From Rostratula benghalensis (Eukaryota; Chordata; Aves; Charadriiformes; Rostratulidae), in NCBI GenBank assembly GCA_013399305.1, contig VXAI01000089.1, forward strand, positions 132,049-196,048: a stretch of DNA of 64,000 nt, written 5' to 3'. The translations under genes and the position numbers were made by a program. How positions within the stretch are numbered: the stretch's first letter is position 1; the number at the start of each line of letters is the position of its first letter. Of the stretch, positions 1 through 12,484 are shown in pieces. The notes beneath the pieces are model-generated. The model was not told the DNA's origin and did no database searches. It was given only the letters and a program-made list of their open reading frames with translations.

Positions 1-1385
1 TTTCTGTTTTATAATCCATTAAATCAAAACCACATGAATGAGGTTTATGCAATGACATATGGAAGTCATTAATGCAGCTTTAGTTCTCGACTAAGTACCC
101 AATCCTGTACTCCTTAAGAAAAACTCTTACTGAAGTCACTGTGAGTTTTTCTTGCATAAAAGGAAAAAAAAAACCCTGAGTACTAAATGTAATGATCTGT
201 AGGCTACTAAAATTGCCCAGTGACCCCTAAGTCAGTCCGTTTTAATAACAGACACTTGTTTTTTGGAGGATATAAATTCTTGCTATACAGTGAGTGAGTG
301 TTTTCTGTTCAATCGGGAACCAATTTGGCTTCCACAAAGCCAAATGTAAAATTCTTACTGACCTCTACAGCAAGCATGATTAAGACCTTTATATAGTTCC
401 ATTATAAGAAAACTTCTGTCTCAACAGTCTGTCACCTTCTCAATTAGCTGTAGATATGAGTGGACTGATGTATCAGTGTCAGTCACACATTTCTTGACAA
501 AGAGAGTGCAGAAAATCTTACCTGAAAATTGTAAAAATCAGAGACTATCAAGCCCCTATATATAGTCTACAGGAAGGCTCCTATTAGCCTTTTAAGGAGA
601 TAAGCAAACAATAATAATCAGACACTTTCTTTATTTCAGATAAAAAATTCTTCAAAGTACTATTTAACCTGACCTCAACTCAATCACAACTCATTGGAAA
701 TCAATGGCAAAAGAAACCACTCACAGCAGTAAATGGGAGTGGATTCAGAAATATTTTTGCCTTTGTTAAGTCAAACTTGTTGATAAGAAATTTTATTATC
801 ATTCTAAGTAAAGACAGAAAAGTTATCACATGAAGTCTCAGAATTAGCATATTCTGTATCAAATTCTGCTCACAGACTGATTTTTTACATTTGCCTATTA
901 TTCTTCCACAAACAGGTCACCTTGCTGATTTCTTCTAGCCAATACACATTTGACACTGGAAAATAAAGATAGAAACTGAAGAATGGAAATAATTTTCAGT
1001 AAAAAAGGATTAAAGAGATATATGAGATATCCTGACCTTCATGTATTTTCTGCTCAGCTGAACAACTGCATCTCTGTATTTGCGACATAAAACTGTATAT
1101 TTGTGACAGTATATGTGAAAAATACAAATGCATATAGACTTACATGGTCTCTATAGCCCATTAGAGTATTTAAACATGTTCATTTTAAAAGATAAAATCT
1201 GTGCTTAGAAATTTGAAAGGAGCATTGAGATAACACTGTGTTGCAGTAGAAAGTTTAGTTCTTTAGTATTTTTCTTGGAACTTCCTGACAATTCAAATCT
1301 CTGCATTCATTACCAGTTGTCTAGTACTTTGGAAATTCATTGCAAGGTTTGATAGAAAGCAGGAGATTAAAAGAGAGGCATAAAA
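1..1385. other. Intergenic sequence, nothing recognised
   Basis: AT-rich, with no open frame, CR1 or tandem repeat that I can support. Confidence 0.75.
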
Positions 1386-1408
1386 ATGAAAGGAGAAAGA
1401 GAAGAGAG

Positions 1409-1548
1409 GGAGAGGAGAGGAGAGGAGAGGAGAGGAGAGGAGAGGAGAGGAGAGGAGAGGAGAGGAGAGGAGAGGAGAGGAGAGGAGAGGAGAGGAGAGG
1501 AGAGGAGAGGAGAGGAGAGGAGAGGAGAGGAGAGGAGAGGAGAGGAGA
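1409..1548. repeat. GGAGA pentanucleotide array, about 28 units
   Basis: Near-perfect 5-bp purine repeat of about 140 bp with an interrupted GA-rich lead-in (1386-1408). Open frames through it give only EERRG- or SSPLL-type repeats and are not genes. Confidence 0.97.
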
Positions 1549-3041
1549 TGAATAATGAACTATCATCTAAGGAAGACAATCAGGTAACTTACTGCATATC
1601 ACTCCCACCGTAAGTGTGGCCAAAAGCAAGAAAATAAAAAAGAATGAGATTTCAATAGAATTTTAATATGTGATCTAGCTAGTAGTGAAAGAAAAGAGTT
1701 GGGGGTGGGGCATGGGTGAGCTATTACTTTAAGTGGATTGTAATGAACAAAATTTGAAATAAACTCACCTATTTCAACTTATTTAAAGGAAAGTGATTTT
1801 GCATAATATACTGAGTAGATTCAATGATGAATTTCAGAATTCCATGGAGAATTACATTTTCTGTACTCACTAGTAGAGCAATACACCATAATCAAACATA
1901 TTCAAATTTTATTTTCCTTGGAAATTTTATTATACTGTATTCCTCATAGTCATTTGTCTTGAAAATCATTCAATACAGTATTCTCTGATTTGTCTGCTTT
2001 TTTGCAAAAATCACATTATGTCTAGGCAGTACTTTGTACAGTTCTGCAAACATGAATGAAACAGCACTCCTTCTAAAAGGCCATAAATGGCTGGTCTTCT
2101 CTTTGCCTTCCTCAAATACCTCTCAACTGTGAGAAGGCAAGACTGTTAAGCAGGAATCTTCAGAAATTTTCATGGTTAGCCTGACTGAAGGCTGTTCTTG
2201 ACAGTGATACTTCTAGCTCAGGTCACCCGTTCTAATCTCCAAGCTCACAGAGCAGTTACTACCTACAGAATTTTTTTTCCTCATAATGAGATCAATACTT
2301 ATAGTTTAGAATATTCTTAGAGTAAAGCAGGGAAAAATATAAGTAGTTTTTTCCAGACTGAACAATGCTGAACAATATGCACCATTCATGGAAGAAAATA
2401 GTCTCATTTACGATATTAACGTCCACATATGTGTGAAGGACACAAATAGGTCATGAAGTCAATGACTAATCAAATTAAATCCTTTATTTTTTTCTGAACA
2501 GAAAAGGAAGAAGAAAGCTAATTTTGATCTTGTTTCCACTTTTATCTTCATTCAGCTTTAACAAGCTTAGCTATATATTAACACACATTTCAAAATGAAA
2601 GTGCTAATTAGAGTTATGATATTTCTAGTCACTTTGACAAAGCCACCAAATTCTTTACTATTCGAGAGTCAGATTTTAACATAATTCTATGCTGTTGTGA
2701 TTACTTATTTACTTAGATTTGGACTACGCAGAAATCACTGGATGGGAAAAGGCCAACTAAAACAATTTTCCAGCAACCTTTCCAAGTTAAATCAAAGGAA
2801 GTGTTCAGGCGACAAAGAGCTCTTTACTTTAGCAACCAGTGCTTAACTACCTTAGGGACTACTGACTGAGATTCCTGCTTCCTGGTAGGGTTCTTGTGGA
2901 TTTTGGATCCATGTTTCTGAAAGGTGAAGAGGATGGTCAGTAATTACCATGTGGCTTTTTCAGGGATGAGGGCATGCAATATCTGTGGCTCCTATCCTCT
3001 TTTGACTGTAATGATAGGAAACTAACTTTCTTTCTTTTTCT
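1549..3041. other. Intergenic sequence, nothing recognised
   Basis: AT-rich DNA between the two simple-repeat arrays. No gene or known repeat seen. Confidence 0.75.
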
Positions 3042-3099
3042 TTTTTTTTTTCTTTCTTTCTTTCTTTCTTCCTTCCTTCCTTCCTTTCTTTCTTTCTTT
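3042..3099. repeat. TTTC/TTCC microsatellite running into a gap
   Basis: Pyrimidine tetranucleotide array with a TTCC core (3070-3085) flanked by TTTC units. It is cut off by an N run, so its true length is unknown. Confidence 0.95.
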
Positions 3100-3270
3100 N
3101 NNNNNNNNNNNNNNNNNNNNNNNNNNNNNNNNNNNNNNNNNNNNNNNNNNNNNNNNNNNNNNNNNNNNNNNNNNNNNNNNNNNNNNNNNNNNNNNNNNNN
3201 NNNNNNNNNNNNNNNNNNNNNNNNNNNNNNNNNNNNNNNNNNNNNNNNNNNNNNNNNNNNNNNNNNNNNN
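3100..3270. other. Assembly gap, 171 N
   Basis: Unsequenced bases immediately after the TTTC array. Sequence resumes in AT-rich DNA without the repeat. Confidence 0.99.
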
Positions 3271-4030
3271 AATTAACTTCAATTAAATTATTATTAATAT
3301 GTCAGTGGCATATAATAGATCGCATCTTATCTGCAACAAAAGTGGTAGAAAACAAAAATGTTTATGACACTCTGTGGAAGTTATAGAGCTAGTATTTCCT
3401 CTATTTCAATTTTACTATGTGGTGAGAAACAGGAGGGGGCATCCTGTCCCAGTGGATAACATGGCAAAACCTCAGCTGACTGCATTGGTGCCAGAATTTT
3501 ACCCAAGAAGTTCAATCAGAGGGACAAGGATTGCTGGATGTATAGACTCCTTGTAACATTTCATACGAATATGCTATTGGACAAAGTTTACTTTTACTTT
3601 ACTTAAGGTTTGCTAATACATTTGAACACTAACCTATGTTGAATATGAATACAAAGTATAAAATAATATTATATCTACTCAGTTACTTTGTTTACTTCAT
3701 ACATTTAAAAACACTTCATGAAAAGTAGGTAACTATTACCATTGAAAGAGAAGGTCTGGAGATCTTGAAATGGATGACCTGTTGTAGCTTTGGAATAGAA
3801 GCACACTTACTGTTTTTAAAAAAATGTGTGAGGTTCCTTACATGAGATGTTTCCTTGTACACCTAAAACTGCTCCATATGAACCTTGTCTCCACTTTCTG
3901 GAAAAAAAAAAAATTAAGTCCCATGATTGTTACCCAGAGGTAGCTGGAGAATCCTGGTCTGACACAACTGGAAGTCAAAACACCTCAGCAGGAGCTGGCC
4001 TACTCTTTAAGTCTGATTTATCTTTATCTT
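3271..4030. other. Intergenic sequence, nothing recognised
   Basis: AT-rich. Short open frames at 3374-3556 and 3847-4176 show no domain. Confidence 0.7.
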
Positions 4031-4106
4031 TATATACATATAAAAATAAATGTGTATGTATGTGTATATATTTATATAAACATACATGTTTATATGCATA
4101 TCACAG
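4031..4106. repeat. TATA/TGTA low-complexity tract
   Basis: Degenerate TATATG/TGTATG alternation just before the short CR1 fragment at 4099. Confidence 0.75.
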
Positions 4107-4145
4107 AATATCAGAGATTAGAAGGGACCTTGAAAGATCATCTGT
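4099..4145 (-). mobile_element. Short CR1 3'-terminal fragment
   Basis: ATCACAGAATATCAGAGATT followed by AGAAGGGACCTTGAAAGATC matches the inverted 3' terminus of the CR1 subfamily also seen at 31649 and 63424. Only about 45 bp are left, at the edge of an AT microsatellite. Confidence 0.7.
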
Positions 4146-4438
4146 GTGTGAGTGTGCATGCTCCCAGAAGCCCTAAGAAGTTAAATTCTCTTTTCAATAA
4201 TTCAGCAGGTTTTCTTGCATTTCCAGGACAAAGTCTCCAATAACAACTCTTTTGTGCTCTTTTATAGGCTTGACTACTGAGACAGAGTTTTCCTCTGCCC
4301 ATTTAAGTAAAGGCCTAAAGAAGCTTACTACCCAGATGGTGAATAAAGTTCATTGTATCCCATGCATAATCTTACTATTTCTAATTTTTGAATTAGTTTA
4401 TATCCAGTGTCTTTCCTTTTTTCAACTTTTTCCTAAAA

Positions 4439-4455
4439 ATATATATATATATATA
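4439..4455. repeat. AT microsatellite
   Basis: About eight AT units. Confidence 0.95.
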
Positions 4456-4717
4456 CGGCTGAGTCACTGTCGCAGCAAATACTTTGCAATAGTAGCTTTT
4501 ACAATAAACACAGGAAGCGTCCTATTTCTCAAAATTAAGACACAGTTTTTAATATGGTTTATTAGATTAAAAATTATACCAGATGAAGGGAGATCTCATG
4601 TCCTATGTGTTCACAAAGATACGTGGTGAATATTCTAAGACGCAATCAGAGACAGTTGCTATATTTCATATGAGAAATTCTGTAGAATTACTGTGGACAA
4701 ATGTCATAGGAATAGTC

Positions 4718-4750
4718 ATATATATATATATACATATATGTATATATACA
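4718..4750. repeat. AT/TACATA low-complexity tract
   Basis: Alternating AT with occasional C or G substitutions. Confidence 0.9.
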
Positions 4751-5628
4751 GAACTATAAAGTAGTTGTCATGGCTATTGGAATGCATGACACGCCCATGA
4801 AAGGATGTATCGACCCATAAACAAATATTTCCAGATCTCATAAAGTTAGCTGAGTGCATGTTTCCAGCTCAACTAGTGGCATGTCATCATGGTAGCTTAC
4901 CCAAGAAAAATGAGTTCCTGCCTAAGTCTCAGTGTCATACAAAAGCTATTTAGAGACTGTAAAAAGAAATGCTCTAGCTGATAGTTGTATATGATACACA
5001 GAAGTCAAGAACTGACAGAAAAATTTGAATATTTTCAGCAAATGCAAAAATATGCTTAAACTCATTCTTCAGTATCCTGAGTATAAGCGTCTGCTCTACC
5101 AATGAATCTACATAGATTATGGCAGACAGTTTACGAGACATATGTTTTAAATTGCTTTCAATACTTACTGTAAATGACTGGAATTATTCTGTATGAATTA
5201 AATGTAATGTAACGCAGATGTTGGATGTGTTAAAATTAGTGTTTTAGGGACAGCAGTTTCTGAATACATTCTGTCAATCAATGTAATTCACGCTCATGAG
5301 TTTCTGCTGCTTGTCAAAAGAAATGACATCCAATTTAACACCAGTGTCCAGCAAGAGATAGTTTAATGTAAAGATTCCTTAAAAAATTAAAATGTAGCTG
5401 GTCAACACTTTTTTTTCACCTAACCAAAGTCTTATTTGAAAAGATACAAAGTTTAGGCATAAAAACTCTCCTTTTTCAACACAACCGACTTAAAATATCT
5501 TGTCTGTCAGAATTGTTTTGTTTTTTGAACTTAATCAGTTCAACATGTTCTTAGCAGCCCTCTGCCCTATGAGACATGTAATTCAAGGTACCGTTCTTTT
5601 TCCTCAGCCCAGATACATTGAAGATTTC
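4751..5628. other. Intergenic sequence, nothing recognised
   Basis: AT-rich DNA without open frame or repeat that I can support. Confidence 0.7.
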
Positions 5629-5886
5629 ATAGAATCATATGATCATAGATCATAGAATTGTTTTGGTTGGAAGCGACCTCTAATATCATCCGTTAACCTA
5701 GGTCTGCCAAGTTACCATTAACCATGTCCCTTAGTACTACTTCTACATATCTTTTAAATACCTCCAGGGATGGCAGCTCAACCACTTCCCTGGTCAGCCA
5801 ATGCTTGACAACCCTTTTGAGAAGAATTTTTTCATAATATCCTGATATTCAACTAATCTATATCAAATAAATTTCCTCTCATTCAG
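5629..5886 (-). mobile_element. CR1 3'-end fragment
   Basis: Begins with the inverted CR1 tail (ATAGAATCATATGATCATAG) and continues GGTTGGAAGCGACCTC, then the 3' UTR-like stretch with CCAGGGATGGCAGCTCAACC and ACTTCCCTGGTCAGCC. It fits a CR1 subfamily different from the copy that follows at 6165, and has the opposite orientation. Strongly diverged; the right end is approximate. Confidence 0.85.
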
Positions 5887-6164
5887 TGCAGTGCATCCTT
5901 CCCTCCTGCCAAGCCTTATAATGGGCCTCATCTAAGAGGTACATTCTGCCAGGTAATTGCAGAATTGAGAAACGCTCCTCCATTAAACTTCTATAAGGGA
6001 GGAAAAGCAGTTTGGCAAGCCAAACAAAAATGTTTGGAGATGTTACACTTTTTTATTTAAATAGGAAGTCCGTCAGGAAATGTAAAATCCTTTAATGAAC
6101 TGAAAGCTTCTGACACTTTTTCTGGGATTAGCATGCTGAAAGTTCAATTTTTCAACTTTGCTCA

Positions 6165-7655
6165 GCCATGGGACCTGATGAGATGCATCTGCGGGTACTG
6201 AGGGAACTGGCAAATGAAGTTGCCAAGCTGCTAGCCATCATATTTGAGAAGCTGTCACAGTCCACTGAAGTTCCTGGAGAATGGAAAACATAAGCTCTGG
6301 ATTTAAAAAAGGATAAAAGGAAGACTTGGGGAACTACAGGCCTGTCAGTGTCACAGTGTCACCTCTGTGCCCAGCACGATCATGGAGCAGATCCTCCTGG
6401 AAACTATGCTAAGGCAAACGATAAATAAGAAAGTGGTTGGTGACAGCCAATGTGGCTTCACTAAAGGCAACTCATGCCTGACAAATTTGTTTGTCTTCTA
6501 CAACAACATTACAGCATCAGTGGATAAGGGAAGAGAAACTGGCATCACCTGCCTGGAGTTGTGCAAAGCATTTGACACAGTCCCATATGATATCCTTGTA
6601 TCTAACTTGGAGATACATGGATTTGACAGATAGACCACTTGTTGAATAAGGAACTGGTTGGATGGTCATACTCAGAGAGTTGCAGTCAGCAGCCTGATGT
6701 CCAACTGGAGACCAGTGGTAAGTAGTGTTCCTCAGGGGTCAGCATTAGGACTGGTGCTGTTTAGCATCTTTGTTGGCAACACAGACAGTGGCAATGAGTG
6801 CTCTCTCAACCAGCTTGCCAACACTAAATTGTGTGGTGCCATCAACATGCTGGAGGGAAGATGTGCCTTCCAAAGGAAACCAGACAGGCTGAGAGGTGGC
6901 ACTGGGCAAATCTCATGAGGTTCAATAAGGCCAAATGCAAGGTCCTGCATGTGTATTGAGGTAATCCCAAACACAAGTCCAGACTGGGCAGAGAATGAAT
7001 TGAGAATGGCCCCGAGGAGAAGGACTTTGGGGTGTTAGTGTATGAGAAGCACTGCAAGAGCCAGCAATGTGCACTTGCACCCCAGAAAGCCAACCTGGAC
7101 TGCAGCAAAAGAAGCCTTGTCAGCAGATCAAAGGAGGTGATTCTCCACTTCTATTCCACTTTCATGAGATGCCAGCTGGAGTACTACATCTAGCCCTGGA
7201 GCCATTAGCACAGGAAAGACATGGACCTGTTGGAACGAGCCCAGAGGAGGACCACAAAAATGACAAGGGGTCAGAGCACCTCTCCTATGAAGACTGACAG
7301 AATTGAGGTTGTTGAGGTTGGAGAAGGCTCAGAGAAGACCTTATAGTGACCCTCCAGAAACTGAAGGAGGTCTACAGGAAAGAGAGTGCAGTGATGGGAT
7401 CAGGGAGTTTTAAATTGAAAGAGGGTAGACTTAGAGTAGATATTAGGAATAAATTCTTTTCTGTGAGGGGTGTGAGACACTGGAACAAGTTGCCCAGAGA
7501 AGCTGTGGATGCCCCATCCCTGGAAGTGTTCAAGACTAGGATGGATGGGGCTTTGACCAGCCTGGTCTAGTGGGATGTATCTCTGCCCATGGCAGGGAGA
7601 TTATAACTGTGTGATCTTTAACGTCCCTTCCAACCTAAACCATTCTATGACTCTG
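6165..7655 (+). mobile_element. CR1 LINE, 5'-truncated, decayed reverse transcriptase plus 3' end
   Basis: Chicken-repeat-1 LINE fragment about 1.5 kb long. It enters in ORF2 (GPDE-like and LRELA-like codons near 6168-6215) and runs through broken reverse transcriptase blocks. Two open stretches survive: 6367-6633 (motifs QCGFTKGNSCLTNL, CKAFDTVP) and 6658-6918 (SVPQGSALG, TKLCGA). It then continues into the CR1 3' region (CCCAGAGAAGCTGTGGATGC) and the terminal tail CCTTCCAACCTAAACCATTC near 7650. The catalytic box where F/YADD should stand reads LANTKL, so an aspartate codon is missing. In-frame stops separate the blocks. The element cannot be active. Confidence 0.93.
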
Positions 7656-10600
7656 GAAATATAGTTAGCTGTCATATGGAAGTAATAAATTATTACAAAA
7701 CAAATTAAACATTTTTTACCTTTTAATGAACAAATTAAATAATTTATTAGCACAAAAAATGATATTACGGTATTTTCTCCTATTAAATAGTATTAATTAG
7801 TAAAGTAAATTAATTTGTTCTGCTTTTCAGTTAATGTTCTGAGCTAATTACATGGCAACGACTCTCTTACTAACATCTCCATCTTTTAAATCTTTGATGA
7901 AATTTGCAAGTAAGGAAGAAAAAGAGACCCGCTCCTTTAGTCTGGATGCTAAATCTTTGCTAAACACACAGTGTATTTTCATAGCGCACAGCAATTTATG
8001 ATAGCTTTACTGTTATTCTTACTATGTCTTATCAAGAAAATAGTAAAATTTCTTTGGATCATTTCTTCCAGTTTGCATAGCATTTACTTAGCTTTCCCTA
8101 CATAAACAACTTCAGTCTCTACCAGCTCCAAAAACTGTGATAGCATCTCCTGCATGGGCCAATTTTGAAGTTTTAAAATTAATCACATAAGGAGTTGATC
8201 GTTCCTTGTAACCTAATTGTGTTTTGCCAAGATTTCCTGGTGGGAGTACTCAGATTAATCATCTACTTCTGTTTTCCAGTTCTGCCAGCCCTTCTTCCTG
8301 GCTTAAAGTGAAATTTATGATGAAAACCAAAAATGAAAATAATTCAGAATGTTAGTTGCTGTTTTTCATCAACATGTCAAATTTGACCAGCTGTGCTTTC
8401 TACATGCCTCTGAGGACAAGACACAGAGCCAGAGGAACATCTGAGGTGTTGATCTCATCTGATAAGAAGAATGCTGAAGAATCCTGGGGCTCTACCGAGA
8501 GTTTGGAATTAGGAATCCGTCACCTCTCTAGTGAGAGGAAGCCCCCATTTCTACTCCGGGTCAGGTAAAATAAACCAAGTTACCACTTGTATAAACTGTG
8601 TTACCTTCATCTAGATTGGTGGCCCAGCATCATAGCTCAAAAAGACCATATATTTAAGACTTGCAGCTTTGCAACATTTATAATCAAATGGTCCTGTTAC
8701 TTCAGCAGAGTGGGCACTCTGATAAGTATGGAAAATCATGTTGCAAATTTCTTTCCCTCACTTAAATTGGTGTGTTTCTGGAAAATGACCATTTCAGCAG
8801 TACAGAGCTGTGTGGCCTCCAGGGCTGCAATAAAGACTAAACTTTTTTTTTTTGTCTCAGCACTTTGAAAACTGATAGTGCTAAAGTAATTCAAAGACAA
8901 GGGCTGTTAATCTTATTGCCTGTGACAAAAATTATTTCTGCAAGCACATAAAGGAACTTTGTAAGGACAGTTATTCTGAGTTCAAGCAAATTAGACTGTA
9001 TCTGTAAATAGATGTTAAAAAGTAGACATTGATATTATGTCTATCTCATCTGCTATGAAGTCACTTACTGATACTATATCCATTTTATTTATGATACTTT
9101 TTTCTTAATATGCTATTTTTAATACAATCTGAGTAGAACATGTACTTTAATAATGCTATATGGAAGACCTAATACAACAAGCAAGATATTGTGCTATATT
9201 CCTTTATTACAAAATGTATAAGCAAAGGAGAAACACTCACCTCAAATTTCCTGACAAGGACTGATACTTAAACAATGCTAAGTGTTTCTTCATTTTTACA
9301 TCTGGCATAATTTTGAACTCCTATAAACAAAAGGCAAATATCAACAAGACCAGAACTAGTGGAAGGAGCAAGGGGAGTACCCAACACTAAATAATGTGCA
9401 CCTTTCCCAGGTGTCACACTGACAATAAAAGTTACAAGCTGAAGATTAAGGGAAGAAGTAATCAAGATTGTTTACTCAAAGCAAAGTAGTTAATGTTTTT
9501 TTTTTAATTCCTGTGCCAGATCTTAGAAAATGGAAGAACACAATATTATTAATACAGTAATATCCATCTGAATTGTTGCATGTGAACTTTCTCATATCTA
9601 GAAAGAGCTTTTGTTACAATTGTGCTACAATACTGCTTATTCCAAGATGATATCAAGTTGTTTTACAAATAACAGTATTATAACCTGAAAAGTAGTTAAA
9701 GATGTGGAATGCATTTGGAAAGACGAGAAAGTGATTTACATGGAATAATACAACAAATCATTGAAAGAACCAGGGGTAGAAGTTAACTAGCCTGATTGTT
9801 AATCCTGTACTCTATCGAGGCAAGGCTGCTTTCTAAAGACAAAAAAAAAGTCCATTACTGTTTATAACAAGTCCAAAAGTTATGCTTTTATACTGAAATA
9901 AATCAACTTACAGAAATAACTAAATGTCTTCAAGTTTATAGCTGACAGTCTAGTTTGTAGTTTACATACAGTAGGTGAAGAGCTAATAGGTCATTTTCCA
10001 GACTAGAAAAGCAAATGGCATTAGTACTTTTGAATTCTATCCAAGCTCCAAGTGCTTATATAGTAGTGGGTAAACTGTAACAGCTGGTCTGCTGCTGAAC
10101 TGAACAGGATACCTGGTCTAGACATTTAGACACAGATGACAGAAGCCTAAATTATGCACTGCCAGTACATATATTGCATATTTCATACACTTAGACTGCC
10201 TAAATAGACTTCAGTAAGCAAAAATGCTATGACAATTTGTATCTTTTTTGAAATAAATCTGTTTTCATAGCATTCTCTTGGGTCTAAAGTTACTTTTTAT
10301 AGCATTATGCTTAAAGGAATAAGCCTTAAACTTCAGAGGGCAAGTAATTTTTATTTTACAGTAGCAAAATTTGTGCTCTCCCAGCACAAAACACCTGATC
10401 TTCAGGTGAGGATCTTCACTGAGATGAGGGATCTCTGAGTACAAATCTGTGTCTCAGCAGAGACAGAGAGGGGAAAGAGCATCATGGGATGCCTTTCCTC
10501 CCAGGAAACTTCACTCATGGGTTATAGGGAATTTAGACACTCTTTCAGTTTGTTTGATGATGCTGAGTATTTTATCAGATGTTTAATACAGAGAACAGCT

Positions 10601-10816
10601 AAGTAAAGAGTTCAGAATAGAGGTTGTTTAGGACATTCATTCAAGACAAGATGCCTAAAATTGATCTAATGAACATTGAATTAGACAGAAAACAGCCCAG
10701 TTCAAAACTTCCTATAGCCTGATGATCGGAACACGCTTCCTGAGGACATATATCAAGACTTATTTGCTACTTAAAAGATAAGGAAAGATAGGAATGTTCT
10801 CCTCTGTGCACTCAGT

Positions 10817-10878
10817 CAACCATTAGATAAAGCAGTAGGGATGTTGGCAACCATTAGACAAAAGCAGGGATGATGGCA
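10817..10878. repeat. 31-bp imperfect tandem duplication
   Basis: CAACCATTAGATAAAGCAGT at 10817 is repeated as CAACCATTAGACAAAAGCAG at 10848. Both units end in GGGATG(T/A)TGG. Confidence 0.8.
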
Positions 10879-11084
10879 TTATTCATAACTTGAATAATGG
10901 CTGAATAATGTTTATTAGATTTATACCAAAATGGAAGAAACAATAAACATACTAGAGGACAATACCTGGAAACAGATTTACAGATTTGGACTCATGGTCT
11001 GAAAGGACTTAATTGGATATATGAGTCTATCACCCTTGCAACTCCTATTTTCTTATAGCTAGTGTAGTTCCTATGTGTTTCAAC

Positions 11085-11225
11085 ACAGATATATTTATAT
11101 TTATTTACATATATAATATGTGTGTATATGTAAATACATACAGATATCCATATGTGTACATATGCATATATGTATGTGTCTGTAGATACATATTAATATT
11201 CATACGTGTGCATGTATCTGTGTTT
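11085..11225. repeat. Degenerate TATG/TACA alternating tract
   Basis: About 140 bp of alternating purine-pyrimidine sequence (TATGTG, ACATAT, CATATG steps). The antisense frame across it is low complexity and not called. Confidence 0.8.
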
Positions 11226-12389
11226 AAATAATTATGTATCAGCTGAGACACGTGATTGATCTGAAAACAGAGATGACATGGACAAGGTCCCTGAAAGAAG
11301 AAGAGCAATTTTTCAGTGCCTGGTGATCTTCTAAACAGGAGCTGAATCAACATCTTAAGAAATTTTGGTCAACCCTGCAAAGTTCCTTAATTGAGTTATT
11401 AGCAATGTCACATTGAACGGGGAAAGGTTATGCTTATAGTAGGCATTTGACCTCTCTGCTGAGCAGATGATTACTATCAAGTAAGATTAAGAGTGGTTTC
11501 CTGTTTTAGTCCAGCTTGAAGCACACCAGGGAAAATATCCAAGATCATATGCTGTAGGAATTGATTTACTGTTGGAAACAAAAATGCACTGGAAACAGTA
11601 ACATAGAGCAACCTGACTCCCCTTCCTGCCAAACAAAAAGAGGAGGAAGGCTTGTGAACATGTATACATCATTTTCCTAGCCATGAACTAAATAGAAAAC
11701 ATTTATTAATTAATATATTTATATAGTTTACCAGCTGTGTGTCTTGATACTGGTATTTCCAAATGCTTTTCCTAATTTTTACTCTAAATGCAAATCCAAG
11801 ACCAGTTACCCTCCTAAGCCATTCTCTTACAACAAAGTCTGTAGCCATTCCCAAGAATTAAGCTCCATCAGGAAAAAAACCCAATACCAATACGAGAAAC
11901 AAACCACTTGGATTAAGCCAACATATTACTAAACCAAAATATAGCCTGTGTTCCTCAGTTCTCATTTCTAGTTTGCAGTATTTTCCTCATCATTGTTATC
12001 TATTGCTGTGTAGTTATCAGTTTAATTCTTCATTAAAGAGTGTGTGCATTTTCAAGTAGCAGTAGTCATGCAGTCACAACCAAAGCTTGCTAGATGATTA
12101 TAGTTGATTAGCTCTGCAAGTTACAGTCACTGCAAGTAATCTAACCAGGAAAGTGGAGAGGTTATCCAGAATGGCAGAGTTATTCAATAAAGTATTGCCA
12201 ATTTACACATTTAAATTATATTTAGATGGTGAGACTAGCAAAGGGAAGTGAAGTAACAGGTTGTGATAGCACAGAGATTGAGCGTGGGTAGTTTAATGGA
12301 GAGAAGACTGATCGTTTTCCAAATTCTCAGTTTATACTCTGAAAAATAAATAAGCAACTTGTGACATTAATTTTAAATGTGTTTCAACT

Positions 12390-12484
12390 ACTTCACTTTC
12401 CCTCAATAATTCGTAGTTCCTGAAATTATGAAATATATGAAATAATTTTTCATGGCTGACTCATCCAGGAGTCAGTCCTATAAA
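12390..12484 (+). repeat. 95-bp duplicated element, copy A
   Basis: Matches copy B at 13785-13879 at roughly 90% over the full length. Conserved blocks are TTTCCCTCAATAATT, GAAATTATGAAAT, and TGGCTGACTCATCCAGGAGT followed by CA. The last block holds the palindromic arms TGACTC...GAGTCA and an AP-1-like TGACTCA. No known repeat family recognised. Confidence 0.88.

Noticed and set aside
1321..1613. Four open frames encoding EERRG or SSPLL repeats
   Set aside because: They are translations of a pentanucleotide microsatellite in different frames.
3022..3282. Open frames spanning the N run
   Set aside because: They exist only because N codons are not stops.
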